Source: Polyangia bacterium (GTDB lineage Bacteria > Myxococcota_A > Polyangia > Nannocystales > Nannocystaceae). From it: a stretch of 64,000 bases of DNA. Numbering within the stretch: position 1 is the first letter of the stretch; the number at the start of each line of letters is the position of its first letter. The stretch lies in assembly GCA_030424595.1 (NCBI GenBank), contig JAUHWG010000005.1:62001-126000 (forward strand), in the 5' to 3' direction. The translations under genes and the position numbers were made by a program. Positions 52,975 to 61,655 of the stretch are shown here, one piece after another. The notes beneath the pieces are model-generated. The model was not told the DNA's origin, did no database searches, and was given only the letters and a program-made list of their open reading frames with translations.

Positions 52975-53830
52975 CTCGAATTTCGATCTTCTGACCTATC
53001 TCGAAGAGAAGCGCGCCCTCGTCGACGAGACGCTCGGCCGGGTCCTCCCGGAGGCCGCCTCGGACGATCCCGGCAAGCTCAAGGACGCCATGCGCTACGC
53101 GGTCCTGCAGGGCGGCAAGCGGATGCGGCCGATGGTGACGATCGCCGCCTGCGAGGCGCTCGGAGGGGCCGCTGCCGAGGCACTGCCGCCCGCTTGCGCG
53201 GTCGAGATGATCCACGCCTACTCCCTCGTGCATGACGATCTTCCGGCGATGGACAACGACCTCGAGCGGCGCGGGCTGCCGACGGTCCACGTGAAGTACG
53301 GCCAGGCGAACGCGATCCTGGTCGGTGACGCCCTCCTCACCCACGCCTTCACCGTGCTCGCCGGCGAAGGCGGGCTCCCGGGTGCGCGGGCGGCCGCGGC
53401 GATCGCTCGCCTGGCGAAGCACGCGGGGATCTTCGGGATGGTCGGCGGTCAGGCGCTGGATCTGGTCCATGGTCAGGACATCCGCGAGCTCGAGATCCTC
53501 GAGCGGGTCCACGCCCTGAAGACCGGCGGCCTCTACGCTGCCTCCGGGGCGATGGGGGCGATCGCCGCCGGCGCCGATCCGGCGACCGCGGACCGCCTGG
53601 AGCGTTGGGGCCTCTGCTTCGGCATCGCCTTTCAGCACGCGGACGACGTCCTCGACGACGATCAGCTCGCGCTGCGGCCCAAGGCGCTCGCGAGGGTCGA
53701 CGCGCTCGTCCGCGAGTGCGACGAGCTCGCCGCGTCCTACGGCGAGCGCTCAGCCGCGCTTCGTGCGCTCTCGGCTTGGGTCCAGGGGCGGGCGCACTCT
53801 GCGGCCCGCGGAGACAAGGCCGCCGATTAG
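52967..53830 (+). CDS. ispA: Farnesyl (geranyl) diphosphate synthase
   Basis: A 287-residue trans-prenyltransferase that condenses IPP with DMAPP/GPP for quinones, carotenoids and lipid carriers. The first aspartate-rich motif is HDDLPAMDND and the second is FQHADDVLDDD, both complete; GGKRMRPMV binds pyrophosphate. ATG 52967 is preceded by GAAGGAGG, a strong ribosome site, inside the 3' end of xseB. Longer starts in this frame have no support. Chain length is that of IspA (C15). dxs, often next in this operon, is not present. Confidence 0.94.
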   Translation: MPSSNFDLLTYLEEKRALVDETLGRVLPEAASDDPGKLKDAMRYAVLQGGKRMRPMVTIAACEALGGAAAEALPPACAVEMIHAYSLVHDDLPAMDNDLERRGLPTVHVKYGQANAILVGDALLTHAFTVLAGEGGLPGARAAAAIARLAKHAGIFGMVGGQALDLVHGQDIRELEILERVHALKTGGLYAASGAMGAIAAGADPATADRLERWGLCFGIAFQHADDVLDDDQLALRPKALARVDALVRECDELAASYGERSAALRALSAWVQGRAHSAARGDKAAD

Positions 53831-53916
53831 GGGCTGTGGTGAACGTCCCGTGTGCCGCGGGACTCCTTGGCACGGCCCCCTCGCCGGGGCCGATCCTCCA
53901 GGGGCGAGGTTGACGG

Positions 53917-54747
53917 CTAGTCCCGCTTGTCGACGCTGCCGAGGCCGCCGGCGACGCGGGCGGCCTCCTGGACGGTGCGGGCGAGAACGGATCGGATCCG
54001 TCCATCCTCCATCGTCAGGATCCCGGCGATCGTACAGCCGGCCGGCGTGGTGACCTGGTCCTTGAGCGCGGCCGGGTGGAGACCTGTCTGAAGGACCATC
54101 CGAGCTGCGCCCTGGAAGACCTGGGCGGCGACCTGAAGGGCGGTCTCGCGGGGGAGGCCCATCATCACCCCGCCGTCGGCCATCGACTCGAGCATGACGT
54201 AGACGAAGGCCGGGCCGCTGCCGCAGAGGCCCGTGACGGCGTCCATGTGCCGCTCCTCGAGCTCGACGCAGAGGCCGACCGTCTCAAAGATCCGGGTCGC
54301 GAGGGCGATCGTCTCATCACTGACATCGGGCCCGCGGCTCAGGACGGTGGTGCCCTCGCGGATCAGGCAGGGGGTGTTGGGCATCGCCCGGACGAGCGGG
54401 CTCGTCGGCAACCACCCGCGGAGCTGCTCCAGGGTCAGGCCTGCGGCGACGCTGATCGTCGGCTTGCCCGCGAGGGCCTCCCGGATCGCCGCTTGGCTCG
54501 CGACCTTGGCGACGCTCTGCGGCTTGAGGGTGAGGAGCGCGAGGTCTGCCTCGCGACAGGCGGCGACGCTGTCGGTCGTCGCCTTGACGCCGTAGCGCTC
54601 GCGGAGTCCGGCGGCGATCTCCTTTCGTCGGGTGGTGACGGTGATCTGCTCCGGTGCGATCGCCTCGGCGCTGAGGAGGCCGCTGAGGATGGCCTGGCCC
54701 ATCGTTCCGCAGCCGATGATCGCGAGGCGCTCGGCGATGTTCTGCAT
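53917..54747 (-). CDS. proC: Pyrroline-5-carboxylate reductase
   Basis: The final enzyme of proline synthesis reduces pyrroline-5-carboxylate with NAD(P)H. The 276-residue product (ATG 54747) has the dinucleotide-binding LAIIGCGTMGQAILSGLL, the segment VRAMPNTPCLIREGTTVLS and the C-terminal family signature DQVTTPAGCTIAGI. GTG 54762 is possible but less likely. It is read leftward, convergent with ispA. The DNA on its upstream side holds two inverted copies of the dispersed repeat. Confidence 0.93.
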   Translation of the reverse strand: MQNIAERLAIIGCGTMGQAILSGLLSAEAIAPEQITVTTRRKEIAAGLRERYGVKATTDSVAACREADLALLTLKPQSVAKVASQAAIREALAGKPTISVAAGLTLEQLRGWLPTSPLVRAMPNTPCLIREGTTVLSRGPDVSDETIALATRIFETVGLCVELEERHMDAVTGLCGSGPAFVYVMLESMADGGVMMGLPRETALQVAAQVFQGAARMVLQTGLHPAALKDQVTTPAGCTIAGILTMEDGRIRSVLARTVQEAARVAGGLGSVDKRD

Positions 54748-54851
54748 GGCGCCGCTTACCACAGCGGCGCCAGGCCGTCATCGGAGCGTCGCCCGGTCGC
54801 CGCTCCGACCTCATCCCCGAGCCTGCCTGTCGCCGGTGGGCAGAGCGCTAG

Positions 54852-54915
54852 CTAGCAGCCGGTGGCGAAAGTTCCGCGCACTCTCCAGCCCTCGTCGGCC
54901 CTCTCGGCTCCGACG
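54852..54915 (+). repeat. Dispersed palindromic repeat, copy C (inverted)
   Basis: Reverse complemented, this shares GCCGAGAGGGCCGACGA and ACTTTCGCCAC-GGCTG-TAG with copy B at 54949-55015, with a variable middle. B and C face each other about 33 bp apart, forming a large imperfect inverted repeat. Confidence 0.65.
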
Positions 54916-54948
54916 AAACTTGCGGTACGGCCCAGTACAGCGGCGATT

Positions 54949-55015
54949 TGTCGAGGCCGAGAGGGCCGACGATTGCGGCGCGAGAGCACACGGGACTTTC
55001 GCCACGGGCTGTTAG
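54949..55015 (-). repeat. Dispersed palindromic repeat, copy B
   Basis: A 67-bp match to copy A at 27818-27884. Its right end includes the TAA stop (55014-55012) of the leftward queE gene, paralleling copy A's place beside another leftward stop. Together with copy C it can fold into a long hairpin. Confidence 0.75.
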
Positions 55016-55752
55016 GTCCCGGGGGTATGGCCGAAGAGCTCGATGTGGAGGCGCTGTCCGAGGCGAAAACCACGCTCGACGCAGGCGTCGATCAGGGCGC
55101 GGTAGCACCCCGTGAGCGCCCGCGGGGCTGTGGTCTCGGGCATCAAGAGGACCCGGGACCGGTCCTCGCGGGCGACGCCGAGGTCCGTGAGCAGGCTCTC
55201 AATCTCGTCGAGCTCGCCCGGCAGCCGCTCATCTCCGTGGACGACGAACTTGAGCTGCCAGGGAAACGCGGCGAGCAACCTCTTCAGGACGTCGGTGTCG
55301 AGACGGCGGGCCTCGTGGCGGGCGGCCCAGCTCGGATCGCGCTCCCAGGGCGTGCTGTGCCCGAGCTTCGGGCTCAGGGAGACGAGGTCGGCGACGAGCC
55401 CGTCGAGCCAGACCGTGCCGGCGGTCTCGACCGTGATGTGATGACCGGCCGCATGAAGGCGCCGGCTGAGGGTCGCGAGCGCCGGGAAGAGCAGCGGCTC
55501 GCCGCCGGTGAGGACCACGTGCTTGGGGCCCCGACGGCAGCCCTCGACCAGCTCGTCGAGGCCCCGCTGCGAGCCCTCGGGAGACCAGGAGCTGGCCGGC
55601 GAGTCGCACCAGGTGCAGCGGAGGTTGCAGCCGCTGACCCGGACAAAGGAGCTCGGGACGCCGACGAGCATGCCCTCGCCTTGGAGCGAGACGAAGCGCT
55701 CCTGGATCCGCAGGCTCTCTTTGCCTGGGCGCGAGCTCGCGTCGTCGGCCAT
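55012..55752 (-). CDS. queE: 7-carboxy-7-deazaguanine synthase (radical SAM)
   Basis: This enzyme converts carboxytetrahydropterin to 7-carboxy-7-deazaguanine in queuosine biosynthesis. The 246-residue protein (ATG 55752; ATG 55767 is also open) has the radical-SAM cluster [11 protein letters not shown] (Cys at about 42, 46 and 49), the substrate-entry [17 protein letters not shown] region (LQGEGMLVG), the SAM motif LTGGEPLL, and [11 protein letters not shown]. No other queuosine gene is in the window. It is divergent from asnS; the pairing may be chance. Confidence 0.9.
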   Translation of the reverse strand: MADDASSRPGKESLRIQERFVSLQGEGMLVGVPSSFVRVSGCNLRCTWCDSPASSWSPEGSQRGLDELVEGCRRGPKHVVLTGGEPLLFPALATLSRRLHAAGHHITVETAGTVWLDGLVADLVSLSPKLGHSTPWERDPSWAARHEARRLDTDVLKRLLAAFPWQLKFVVHGDERLPGELDEIESLLTDLGVAREDRSRVLLMPETTAPRALTGCYRALIDACVERGFRLGQRLHIELFGHTPGT

Positions 55753-55771
55753 GCGCCTGCTTGCCATAGAT

Positions 55772-55796
55772 GCGGGCGCTCTGCCAGAGCGCCCGC
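55772..55796. promoter_or_regulatory. 11-bp perfect inverted repeat between queE and asnS
   Basis: GCGGGCGCTCT and AGAGCGCCCGC flank GCC. The dyad lies between two divergent start codons and overlaps the proposed -35 (CTGCCA, 55781-55786) of asnS, a position expected of an operator. Confidence 0.55.
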
Positions 55797-55810
55797 GCCG
55801 GTGCTACCCT
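55781..55810 (+). promoter_or_regulatory. Candidate asnS promoter
   Basis: CTGCCA (55781-55786), an 18-bp spacer and TACCCT (55805-55810), with the ATG 9 nt later and no Shine-Dalgarno. The -35 is weak; the -10 matches other short-leader genes here. Confidence 0.45.
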
Positions 55811-55819
55811 CCGGTGCCC

Positions 55820-57211
55820 ATGCAGACGCCGCGAACCAAGATCGCCAGCGCCCTCCAGCTCGCCCCCCCTCAGACCGGGCTCCGGCTGAAGGGGTGGCTC
55901 AGGACCGTCCGGAAGAGCAAGAGCGTCGTCTTCCTGGAGCTCAACGATGGGTCGTGCTTCGCCAACATCCAGGTGGTCTGCGGCGCGGAGATCGAGGGCT
56001 TTGACGAGATCGCCCACCTCACGACCGGCTCCGCGGTCGAGGTCCTAGGCGAGCTCATCGAGTCCCCCGCGAAGGGCCAGAAGGTCGAGGTCAAGGCGAC
56101 GCAGGTCTTGATCATCGGCCGCGCCGATCCCAGCTACCCGCTCCAGAAGAAGCGTCACACCAACGAGTTCCTGCGGACGATCGCCCACCTGCGGCCGCGG
56201 ACGAACACCTTCGGCGCGGTCTTCCGCACCCGCAGCGCCCTCGCCCAGGCGATCCACGCCTTCTTCCAGGCCCGCGGCTTCTACTATGTGCACACGCCGA
56301 TCGTCACCGCCGCCGACTGCGAGGGGGCCGGCGAGATGTTCGGCGTGACGACGATGGACGTCGGCGCGCCGCCGCGGACCGAGTCCGGCGCGGTCGACTG
56401 GAGCGAGGACTTTTTCAGCCGCCAGACCTACCTCACGGTCTCAGGTCAGCTCAACGCTGAGACCTTCGCGATGGGCCTCTCGGAGGTCTACACCTTCGGC
56501 CCGACCTTCCGCGCCGAGAACTCGAACACACCCCGGCACGTCGCCGAGTTTTGGATGATCGAGCCGGAGGTCGCGTGGGCCGACCTCGACGACGACTGCG
56601 ACCTCGCCGAGGACTTCATCAAGCACCTGCTGAAGACCGCGCTCGACGTCTGCGCCGAGGACCTCGCCTTCTTCAACCGCTGGGTCGACAAGGGGCTCAT
56701 CGACCGCCTCACCCACGTGGTCAACTCGGACTTCGAGCGGATGCCCTACGCCGAGGCGGTCAAGCGCCTGGTCGCGAGCGGCGAGACGTTCGAGTTCCCG
56801 GTCCACTTCGGGGCCAACCTCCAGGCGGAGCACGAGCGCTACCTGACCGAAAAGCTCATCGGTCGCCCGGTCTTCGTCACCGACTACCCGAAGGAGATCA
56901 AGGCGTTCTATATGCGCCGCAACGACGACGGTCGGACCGTCGCTGCCGTCGACCTCCTGGTCCCGAAGATCGGCGAGCTGATCGGCGGCTCTCAGCGCGA
57001 GGAGCGTCTCGACGTGCTCGAGCGGACGATCGCGGAGGCGGGCCTCGACCCTGAGATCTACTCCTGGTATCTCGACACCCGCCGCTTCGGCACGGCACCC
57101 CACGCCGGCTTCGGACTCGGGTTTGAGCGGCTGCTGATGTACGTCACCGGGATGGAGAACATCCGCGACGTCATCCCCTTCCCGCGGACCCCGCGGAACT
57201 GCGACTTCTAG
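55820..57211 (+). CDS. asnS: Asparaginyl-tRNA synthetase
   Basis: The 463-residue class II synthetase charges tRNA-Asn. ATG 55820 gives [13 protein letters not shown]. An OB-fold anticodon domain ([20 protein letters not shown]) precedes the catalytic core with motif 1 ([27 protein letters not shown]), motif 2 ([21 protein letters not shown]) and motif 3 ([13 protein letters not shown]). The Asn-specific insert with [17 protein letters not shown] is present. Presence of asnS means direct Asn charging, though GatCAB could also exist elsewhere. Long upstream open frame is spurious. Confidence 0.96.
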   Translation: MQTPRTKIASALQLAPPQTGLRLKGWLRTVRKSKSVVFLELNDGSCFANIQVVCGAEIEGFDEIAHLTTGSAVEVLGELIESPAKGQKVEVKATQVLIIGRADPSYPLQKKRHTNEFLRTIAHLRPRTNTFGAVFRTRSALAQAIHAFFQARGFYYVHTPIVTAADCEGAGEMFGVTTMDVGAPPRTESGAVDWSEDFFSRQTYLTVSGQLNAETFAMGLSEVYTFGPTFRAENSNTPRHVAEFWMIEPEVAWADLDDDCDLAEDFIKHLLKTALDVCAEDLAFFNRWVDKGLIDRLTHVVNSDFERMPYAEAVKRLVASGETFEFPVHFGANLQAEHERYLTEKLIGRPVFVTDYPKEIKAFYMRRNDDGRTVAAVDLLVPKIGELIGGSQREERLDVLERTIAEAGLDPEIYSWYLDTRRFGTAPHAGFGLGFERLLMYVTGMENIRDVIPFPRTPRNCDF

Positions 57212-57637
57212 CCGGAGAAGTCCGCCGCGACATGGACGGGGCCTCGATCGACGAGGGCGCCGTCGCTGTCGCACGCCGGGGCTCGCGGGCTATGTGAAGA
57301 GGTCTGCAGCGTACCCCCGGCGGTGACCGTGCATCGTCACAGGTTCGGCGCTGGGTGGCGCCAGCGCAGTGGCACAAGGCGTCGCTTGTGCCACTGCGAA
57401 GGACTGGAGAAAACCGCCTAGTTGTGAAGGTTTAGGGGCTCTGGCGGGAATTTGCCTAGCGCGGCGGAGGGACCGCAGGTAGCCTCGATCTTCATAGGAT
57501 GAGGTCCAGAAGTGTTGAATCGAGCCGATCGTGAACAAAGTGCAAAGCGATGAAGGTCTGGTTTGGACCTGCGTCCAAGAACCCGACTGTTGCACGACGA
57601 CTGGTCACCACTAGCCTCGGAAAGAAGGAATTGTCTT
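57212..57637. other. Hairpin-rich, lower-GC intergenic region after asnS
   Basis: This 426-bp gap holds three consecutive dyads: GTGAC/GTCAC near 57323-57339, GCGCTGG/CCAGCGC (57348-57354 and 57361-57367) and the perfect 14-bp pair CGCAGTGGCACAAG/CTTGTGCCACTGCG (57365-57378 and 57385-57398). From about 57400 to 57637 the DNA is visibly less GC-rich than its surroundings. No gene is supported. The dyads may end the asnS transcript, form a structured RNA, or be the scar of a mobile element, which would suit the transposase-like gene that follows. Confidence 0.6.
57365..57398. terminator. Perfect 14-bp hairpin downstream of asnS
   Basis: CGCAGTGGCACAAG, loop GCGTCG, then the exact complement. 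No T-run follows on either strand, so it is more likely a structural RNA or recognition dyad than a simple terminator. Confidence 0.5.
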
Positions 57638-58093
57638 ATGTACCTACGTAGAAACAAAGTTCGTTGCGGTGATACCCGTCGCACCTACCTCTCGATCGCC
57701 CACAACGTGTGGTGGGCCGGCGATGGCGCGAAAAAGGCGCAGAGCCGCCCCGTCGTCGTCGCGAGCTTCGGCGTCGAAGAGCGAGTGGACGTCGACCTCG
57801 CCCGCGAGCTCGTCGAGGCTGTCGAGCGTTGTGCGCCCAAGTACCCCGTCCGCCGCGGCGAGGGGAAGAAGGCGACCATGCGGGTAGCCCAGGAGATCCG
57901 GAAGATCGAGCCCTTCCTCAAGGTGCTCGTTAGCCGCAAGCTCGGCCTTCGCCAGCACCTGCCCCCGGGCCCTGAGCGCGAGATGATCCTCGACGCGCTG
58001 ATCCGCGACAAGCTCAGCGACCCCGACTCGATCACCCGTGACCTCCGCGAAGAGGCGATCCTCTCGTCGCTCCGCAACCACTCCGCCGAGTAG
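57638..58093 (+). CDS. Small protein resembling the N-terminus of IS1634-type transposases
   Basis: ATG 57638, after the ribosome site AAGAAGGAA, gives 151 residues. The first 70 (MYLRRNKVR, TYLSIAHNVWWAGDGAKKAQ, PVVVASFGVEERVDVDLAREL) resemble the N-terminal domain of IS1634/IS4-group transposases (M-F/Y-L-R ... Y-L-Q-L-A-H-N ... FGREDELD). The rest is a charged helical segment (RVAQEIRKIEPFLKVLVSRKLGLRQ) ending RNHSAE, without a DDE catalytic triad. It therefore cannot transpose; either a truncated remnant or a domesticated DNA-binding protein. Codon use looks like its neighbours, and it ends in a normal terminator. Confidence 0.6.
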   Translation: MYLRRNKVRCGDTRRTYLSIAHNVWWAGDGAKKAQSRPVVVASFGVEERVDVDLARELVEAVERCAPKYPVRRGEGKKATMRVAQEIRKIEPFLKVLVSRKLGLRQHLPPGPEREMILDALIRDKLSDPDSITRDLREEAILSSLRNHSAE

Positions 58094-58183
58094 GTCTCTG
58101 CAGACCGGCAGGGTTGGCCCCCTGACTCGACGAGGAGCTGCGACTGCATGAGCCGGCGAGCTCGAGCGGTCACCACAACAAGA

Positions 58184-58212
58184 AGAGCCCGCGCCTCCAG
58201 GCCGCGGGCTCT
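58184..58212 (+). terminator. 10-bp stem terminator after the transposase-like gene
   Basis: AGAGCCCGCG and CGCGGGCTCT pair around a 9-nt loop, followed by CTCTTTGG. It lies about 90 bp past the stop. The rest of the 298-bp gap to 58392 has a short direct repeat, GATCACGCCGC, but no gene. Confidence 0.6.
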
Positions 58213-58391
58213 CTCTTTGGTTGGTCGCGAGGCCTGCGGAGCTGGGATATGCGGGGCCCTCTTGGCCCCGAAGAGGCTGTGATGAGAGCCCGGCCTGCTC
58301 TCACGCCGCGATCACGCCGCGATCACGGATCCGCGTCGTGACAAGTCGCCGCCGGACCGGACGGACCCGTAGGGTCGGCGGGTGACGAGGC

Positions 58392-59564
58392 CTAGCCCAA
58401 GAGCTTGCTGAGGAACTCCGCGGGGAGCGGAGCGTCGGGCCTGCGCGAGACAAAGACGTTGCTCTTGCCCCGGCGAAGGAGGCTTCCGGCGCCGAGCCTG
58501 GGGGCGAAGACCTCGAGGATCTTCACCGTCTCGCCGGCGAGCTCATAGTCCGCGGCCTTCGCCTCGAAGTCCTGCCGCGTGAGCGGGCGGTTGTTGAGGA
58601 AGACTTCGCTCAGGAAGTCGACCTTGACCGCGAAGTCGAGCGCTCGGCCCTGGAGGTCGACCCGTAGGTTGTCGGGGAGGCCGTCGGGGAGGCCGCCTGA
58701 GATCTCCTTGACGGCGTATTGGGCGAGGACCTCGGTCTCTTCGAGCTCTGCGTCGGGGGCGACCAGGAGGCCGCGCTGGTCGACTGTGTAGGGGAGACCT
58801 TCGCGGAGCTCCGCCGAGCGGGCGGCGAGAGCTGCGCTCTCGGCGGCGTGGGCCGCAGCGCGCCGCTTGATGTCGTCGTCGACCGTGAGCCTCTTCGGGC
58901 CTGCAGGTGCGCCTGTGCCGCGGCCCGGCCCGCCCGGCCCGCCCGGTCCGCCTGGCCCGCCTGGCCCGCCCGGAGCTTGGGCGCCTGCTGGCTCGAGATC
59001 GTCGACGGGCTCGTCCCCCTGCCCTGCGAGGATCATCAAGAGCTTCTGGTCGTCACCGACCGGATCGGCGAGGGGAATGCTCACCCGGGGCCCATCGGCG
59101 AATCCCTCCGCGAGCTCCTCGACCGAGAGGCGCATCTGCTCACAGAGGCGACCGACCGGCCACTGATCGTCCGGGGTGTTCTCGGGGATGGTCTCCGCGG
59201 TCGCGTCGTGGGCGACCAGGACCTGGCCCCGCTGGGCGACGATGAAGCCCTCGCGGCGGTCTTCGCCGGAGCGGACGTAGTAGATGAAGCACTGCCGCGG
59301 GAGCTCTTGGCTGGCGTAGATCGCCAGCTCTGCGTTCTCGCGCCAGAACTCCGCGGCGTCGTCACCGACGACGGTCCCCTTGATCTGGGCGATAACGATC
59401 GGCGCGGTCGGATGGCGGGCGAGCTCGAGGGTGGCGTCGAGCATGTTGCGCGCCTTGGAGGCGAGCCCCTGGGCGATGACGGCCGCCATCATCGTCGGCC
59501 GGAACATCTCGAGCTGGAAGAGGATGCCACCGTGGCTTGGCTGCGTCGTCGTCGTGGATTCCAT
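58392..59564 (-). CDS. Hypothetical protein with collagen-like Gly-Pro spacer
   Basis: The 390-residue cytoplasmic-looking protein has two modules joined by a PGGPGGPGGPGG linker (about 200-220). The first contains LELARHPTAPIVIAQIKGTVV and AELAIYASQELPRQCFIYYV; the second has DDIKRRAAAHAAESAALAARS and LFVS-type strands (SNVFVSRRPDAPLPAEFLSK). The linker is coded by near-perfect 9-bp repeats. I cannot name a family. A TATCCT box (59585-59580) lies 15 nt before the ATG, inside the stop of the lipoprotein gene before it, which suggests an additional internal promoter. Confidence 0.6.
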   Translation of the reverse strand: MESTTTTQPSHGGILFQLEMFRPTMMAAVIAQGLASKARNMLDATLELARHPTAPIVIAQIKGTVVGDDAAEFWRENAELAIYASQELPRQCFIYYVRSGEDRREGFIVAQRGQVLVAHDATAETIPENTPDDQWPVGRLCEQMRLSVEELAEGFADGPRVSIPLADPVGDDQKLLMILAGQGDEPVDDLEPAGAQAPGGPGGPGGPGGPGGPGRGTGAPAGPKRLTVDDDIKRRAAAHAAESAALAARSAELREGLPYTVDQRGLLVAPDAELEETEVLAQYAVKEISGGLPDGLPDNLRVDLQGRALDFAVKVDFLSEVFLNNRPLTRQDFEAKAADYELAGETVKILEVFAPRLGAGSLLRRGKSNVFVSRRPDAPLPAEFLSKLLG

Positions 59565-59585
59565 CAGTAACCTAGGCGGAGGATA

Positions 59586-60233
59586 TTAGCCTGGCCCTAG
59601 GACGACCAGGGAGAAGTGCCACTGGTTGGCGTCGAGATCGCGAGGGAAGCGACCGACCGCGATCACGGTCCCGCTGGCCATGGGACACGTGTAGAACTCT
59701 TCGTGAGCATTCTCAGCGTCCGCGGGTATTCCGGTCCACGTCTCCGCGCAGAGGTTCGCGAGTCGGGACCGCGCCTGCTCGAGGAAGGTCGCGCTCTCCT
59801 CCTCGCTGATGTTGGTGGCGATGAAGCTGACCACTCCGGAGTCGTCGAGCTCGACCATCACCGGCTCATCGTCGAGCAAGATGAGCGGCTCTGGATCGCA
59901 GTTGTAGACGAGCGTCCCCTCCTGATCGATGGGCTCCGTAGACCGGCCGCACAGGCCCTCCGCGACCTCTGCAAAGTCGACCGTGGCGACCCCGGAGGCC
60001 AGGGTCTCGCCGATCCGCTCGATCGACCCCGCGATCTCCTCCCAGGAGCGATGACCGCTCTCATCGTCGCCGCCCTTGCCGGCGCTGTCGCGACCGGGGC
60101 CGCCCTTGTCGTCCTCGCCGGTGTCGCGCACCGCCGAGTTCCAGGCTTGGCGGGTCGCCTGCTCGGTCTTGTTCGCGCAGCTGGCAGCCCCGAGGAGGAC
60201 GCCTAGCGCGAAGAGGGTGGAGCGACGAGGCAC
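59586..60233 (-). CDS. Lipoprotein of unknown function
   Basis: GTG 60233 begins a 215-residue protein with signal MPRRSTLFALGVLLGAAS and a Cys in AASCANKT. An Asp/Gly-rich linker leads to a small domain (about 75-210): IAGSIERIGETLASGVATVD, VAEGLCGRSTEPIDQEGT, LVYNCDPEPLILLDDEPVMV, VVAVGRFPRDLDANQWHFSL-like end. No enzyme motif. It lies 48 bp after hutF and 21 bp before the next gene, so it may be co-transcribed with them. Confidence 0.6.
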   Translation of the reverse strand: MPRRSTLFALGVLLGAASCANKTEQATRQAWNSAVRDTGEDDKGGPGRDSAGKGGDDESGHRSWEEIAGSIERIGETLASGVATVDFAEVAEGLCGRSTEPIDQEGTLVYNCDPEPLILLDDEPVMVELDDSGVVSFIATNISEEESATFLEQARSRLANLCAETWTGIPADAENAHEEFYTCPMASGTVIAVGRFPRDLDANQWHFSLVVLGPG

Positions 60234-60281
60234 AGATCTTGTTGCGTAGCACCGGCGCTGAAACGGCGAAAGGACTCGGCC

Positions 60282-61655
60282 TCAACGTCGGCGCGTACCG
60301 CCGACGAACACCTGGTCGACGGGCGCGGCCGAGCCGGCGAGCATGAGGGCGTCGACCAGGTGGGCCTGCTCGACGTCTGCGAGCAGGCGGTGATCGAGGT
60401 CGACCGTGAAGGCGTCGAAGGGGCGTCCACAGGCGAGACGGCCGAGCGCAGGCTGTCCCAGGGAGGAGGCCCCCGCCTCCGTGGCGGCGCCGAGGAGATC
60501 GATCCCGAGCCCTCCGGGGCCCTCCGCGAGGCAGATCCGCGCGCCGGTGCGCAGGCGCTCGTTCATCTCGAGGAAGCGGGCCTCCTGGATCAGATCGATC
60601 ACAGCGTTGCTGTCGCTGCCGAGCGCGATCGTGGTGCCAGCCCGGCGATGGTCGATCGCCGGGACGATCCCATCCCCCAGATCGGCCTCGGTGGTCGGGC
60701 AGGCGCAGACGTGCTGGGCCCCGAGGTGGTCACGGTCACCAGCGTCGACGTGGACCGCGTGGACGGCGGTGAAGCGCCGCGGGCGGTCGAGACAGCCGGC
60801 GTCGGCGAAGGCCGCGGTCGGGGTCTTGCCGTGCTCGGCGACGCACTCTTGATTCTCGCGGGGCTGCTCCGAGACATGGGCGTGAACCACCAGATCATGG
60901 GCCCTGGCGTAGTCGGCGAGCTCACGGAGTTCATCCACGGCCACCGCTCGGATGCTGTGTGGCGCCAGGCCGACCACAACCCCCGAGCTGCGGAGGTCGT
61001 CGACCCGACGCAGATAGGCGTCGACCGACCGGTCACAGAAGCGTCGCTGCTCCGGCAGCGGGGCCTTGCCCGCGCCGGCGCGACGGTAGAAGACCTCGAG
61101 CAGGACCAGGCGGACGCCGACCTCTGAGGCCGCGCGGATGATCTGCCGGGAGAGCTCGTTGGGGTCGTCGTAGGGGGCTCCGTCGACCTGATGGTGGAGG
61201 TAGTGGAACTCGCCCACGCAGGTGATCCCGGCGGCGAGCATCTCGCTGTAGCAGGCCTTGGTGGCCCGGTAGAGCCCCTCGGGGTCGAACCCTTGGGCTG
61301 CGCCGTACATCGCCTCCCGCCAGCTCCAGAAGTCGCTCGGGTCGCCCGCGCGCCTGCGGTGGGTGGCGCCGCGGATCGTCCGCTGAAAGGCGTGGCTGTG
61401 GGCGTTGACGAGGCCCGGGAGGAGGAGGCGACGGCCGAGATCGTAGCGCGGAAGCTCAGCGGGGGCCGCCGCCGCGTCCCCGTAGATCGCGGTGATGCTC
61501 CCCAGGGCGTCGACCTCGATCGTCGGCTCGGAGACGAGGGCGCCGTCGAGCACCGCCGCCGACACGCTGTAAAGGCGCGCCCCCGACTCGGGCGCGGAGC
61601 CCAGAGCTGCCCCCGATTTGGCGGCGCTTGGCGGAGCTCCGCTCGGGTCGCTCAC
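60282..61655 (-). CDS. hutF: Formimidoylglutamate deiminase
   Basis: The 457-residue amidohydrolase converts N-formimidoylglutamate to N-formylglutamate, a step of histidine degradation. The start is GTG 61655, whose GTGA overlaps the stop of the preceding gene; the much longer frame is false. Family marks are PGLVNAHSHAFQRTIRG (zinc His pair), FWSWREAMYGAA, GEFHYLHHQ, VVHAHVSEQPRENQECVAEHG, VHAVHVD and LGSDSNAVIDLIQEAR. The product would suit the N-formylglutamate amidohydrolase encoded at 39118-40086. hutH, hutU and hutI are not in the window. Confidence 0.88.
   Translation of the reverse strand: MSDPSGAPPSAAKSGAALGSAPESGARLYSVSAAVLDGALVSEPTIEVDALGSITAIYGDAAAAPAELPRYDLGRRLLLPGLVNAHSHAFQRTIRGATHRRRAGDPSDFWSWREAMYGAAQGFDPEGLYRATKACYSEMLAAGITCVGEFHYLHHQVDGAPYDDPNELSRQIIRAASEVGVRLVLLEVFYRRAGAGKAPLPEQRRFCDRSVDAYLRRVDDLRSSGVVVGLAPHSIRAVAVDELRELADYARAHDLVVHAHVSEQPRENQECVAEHGKTPTAAFADAGCLDRPRRFTAVHAVHVDAGDRDHLGAQHVCACPTTEADLGDGIVPAIDHRRAGTTIALGSDSNAVIDLIQEARFLEMNERLRTGARICLAEGPGGLGIDLLGAATEAGASSLGQPALGRLACGRPFDAFTVDLDHRLLADVEQAHLVDALMLAGSAAPVDQVFVGGTRRR

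Noticed and set aside
54811..55108. Short minus-strand frames over the dispersed repeat, reading CSRAAIVGPLGLD
   Set aside because: A similar peptide is read from copy A, but there is no ribosome site and the pair of copies is inverted. A structural repeat is the simpler reading; kept as an alternative in the finding.
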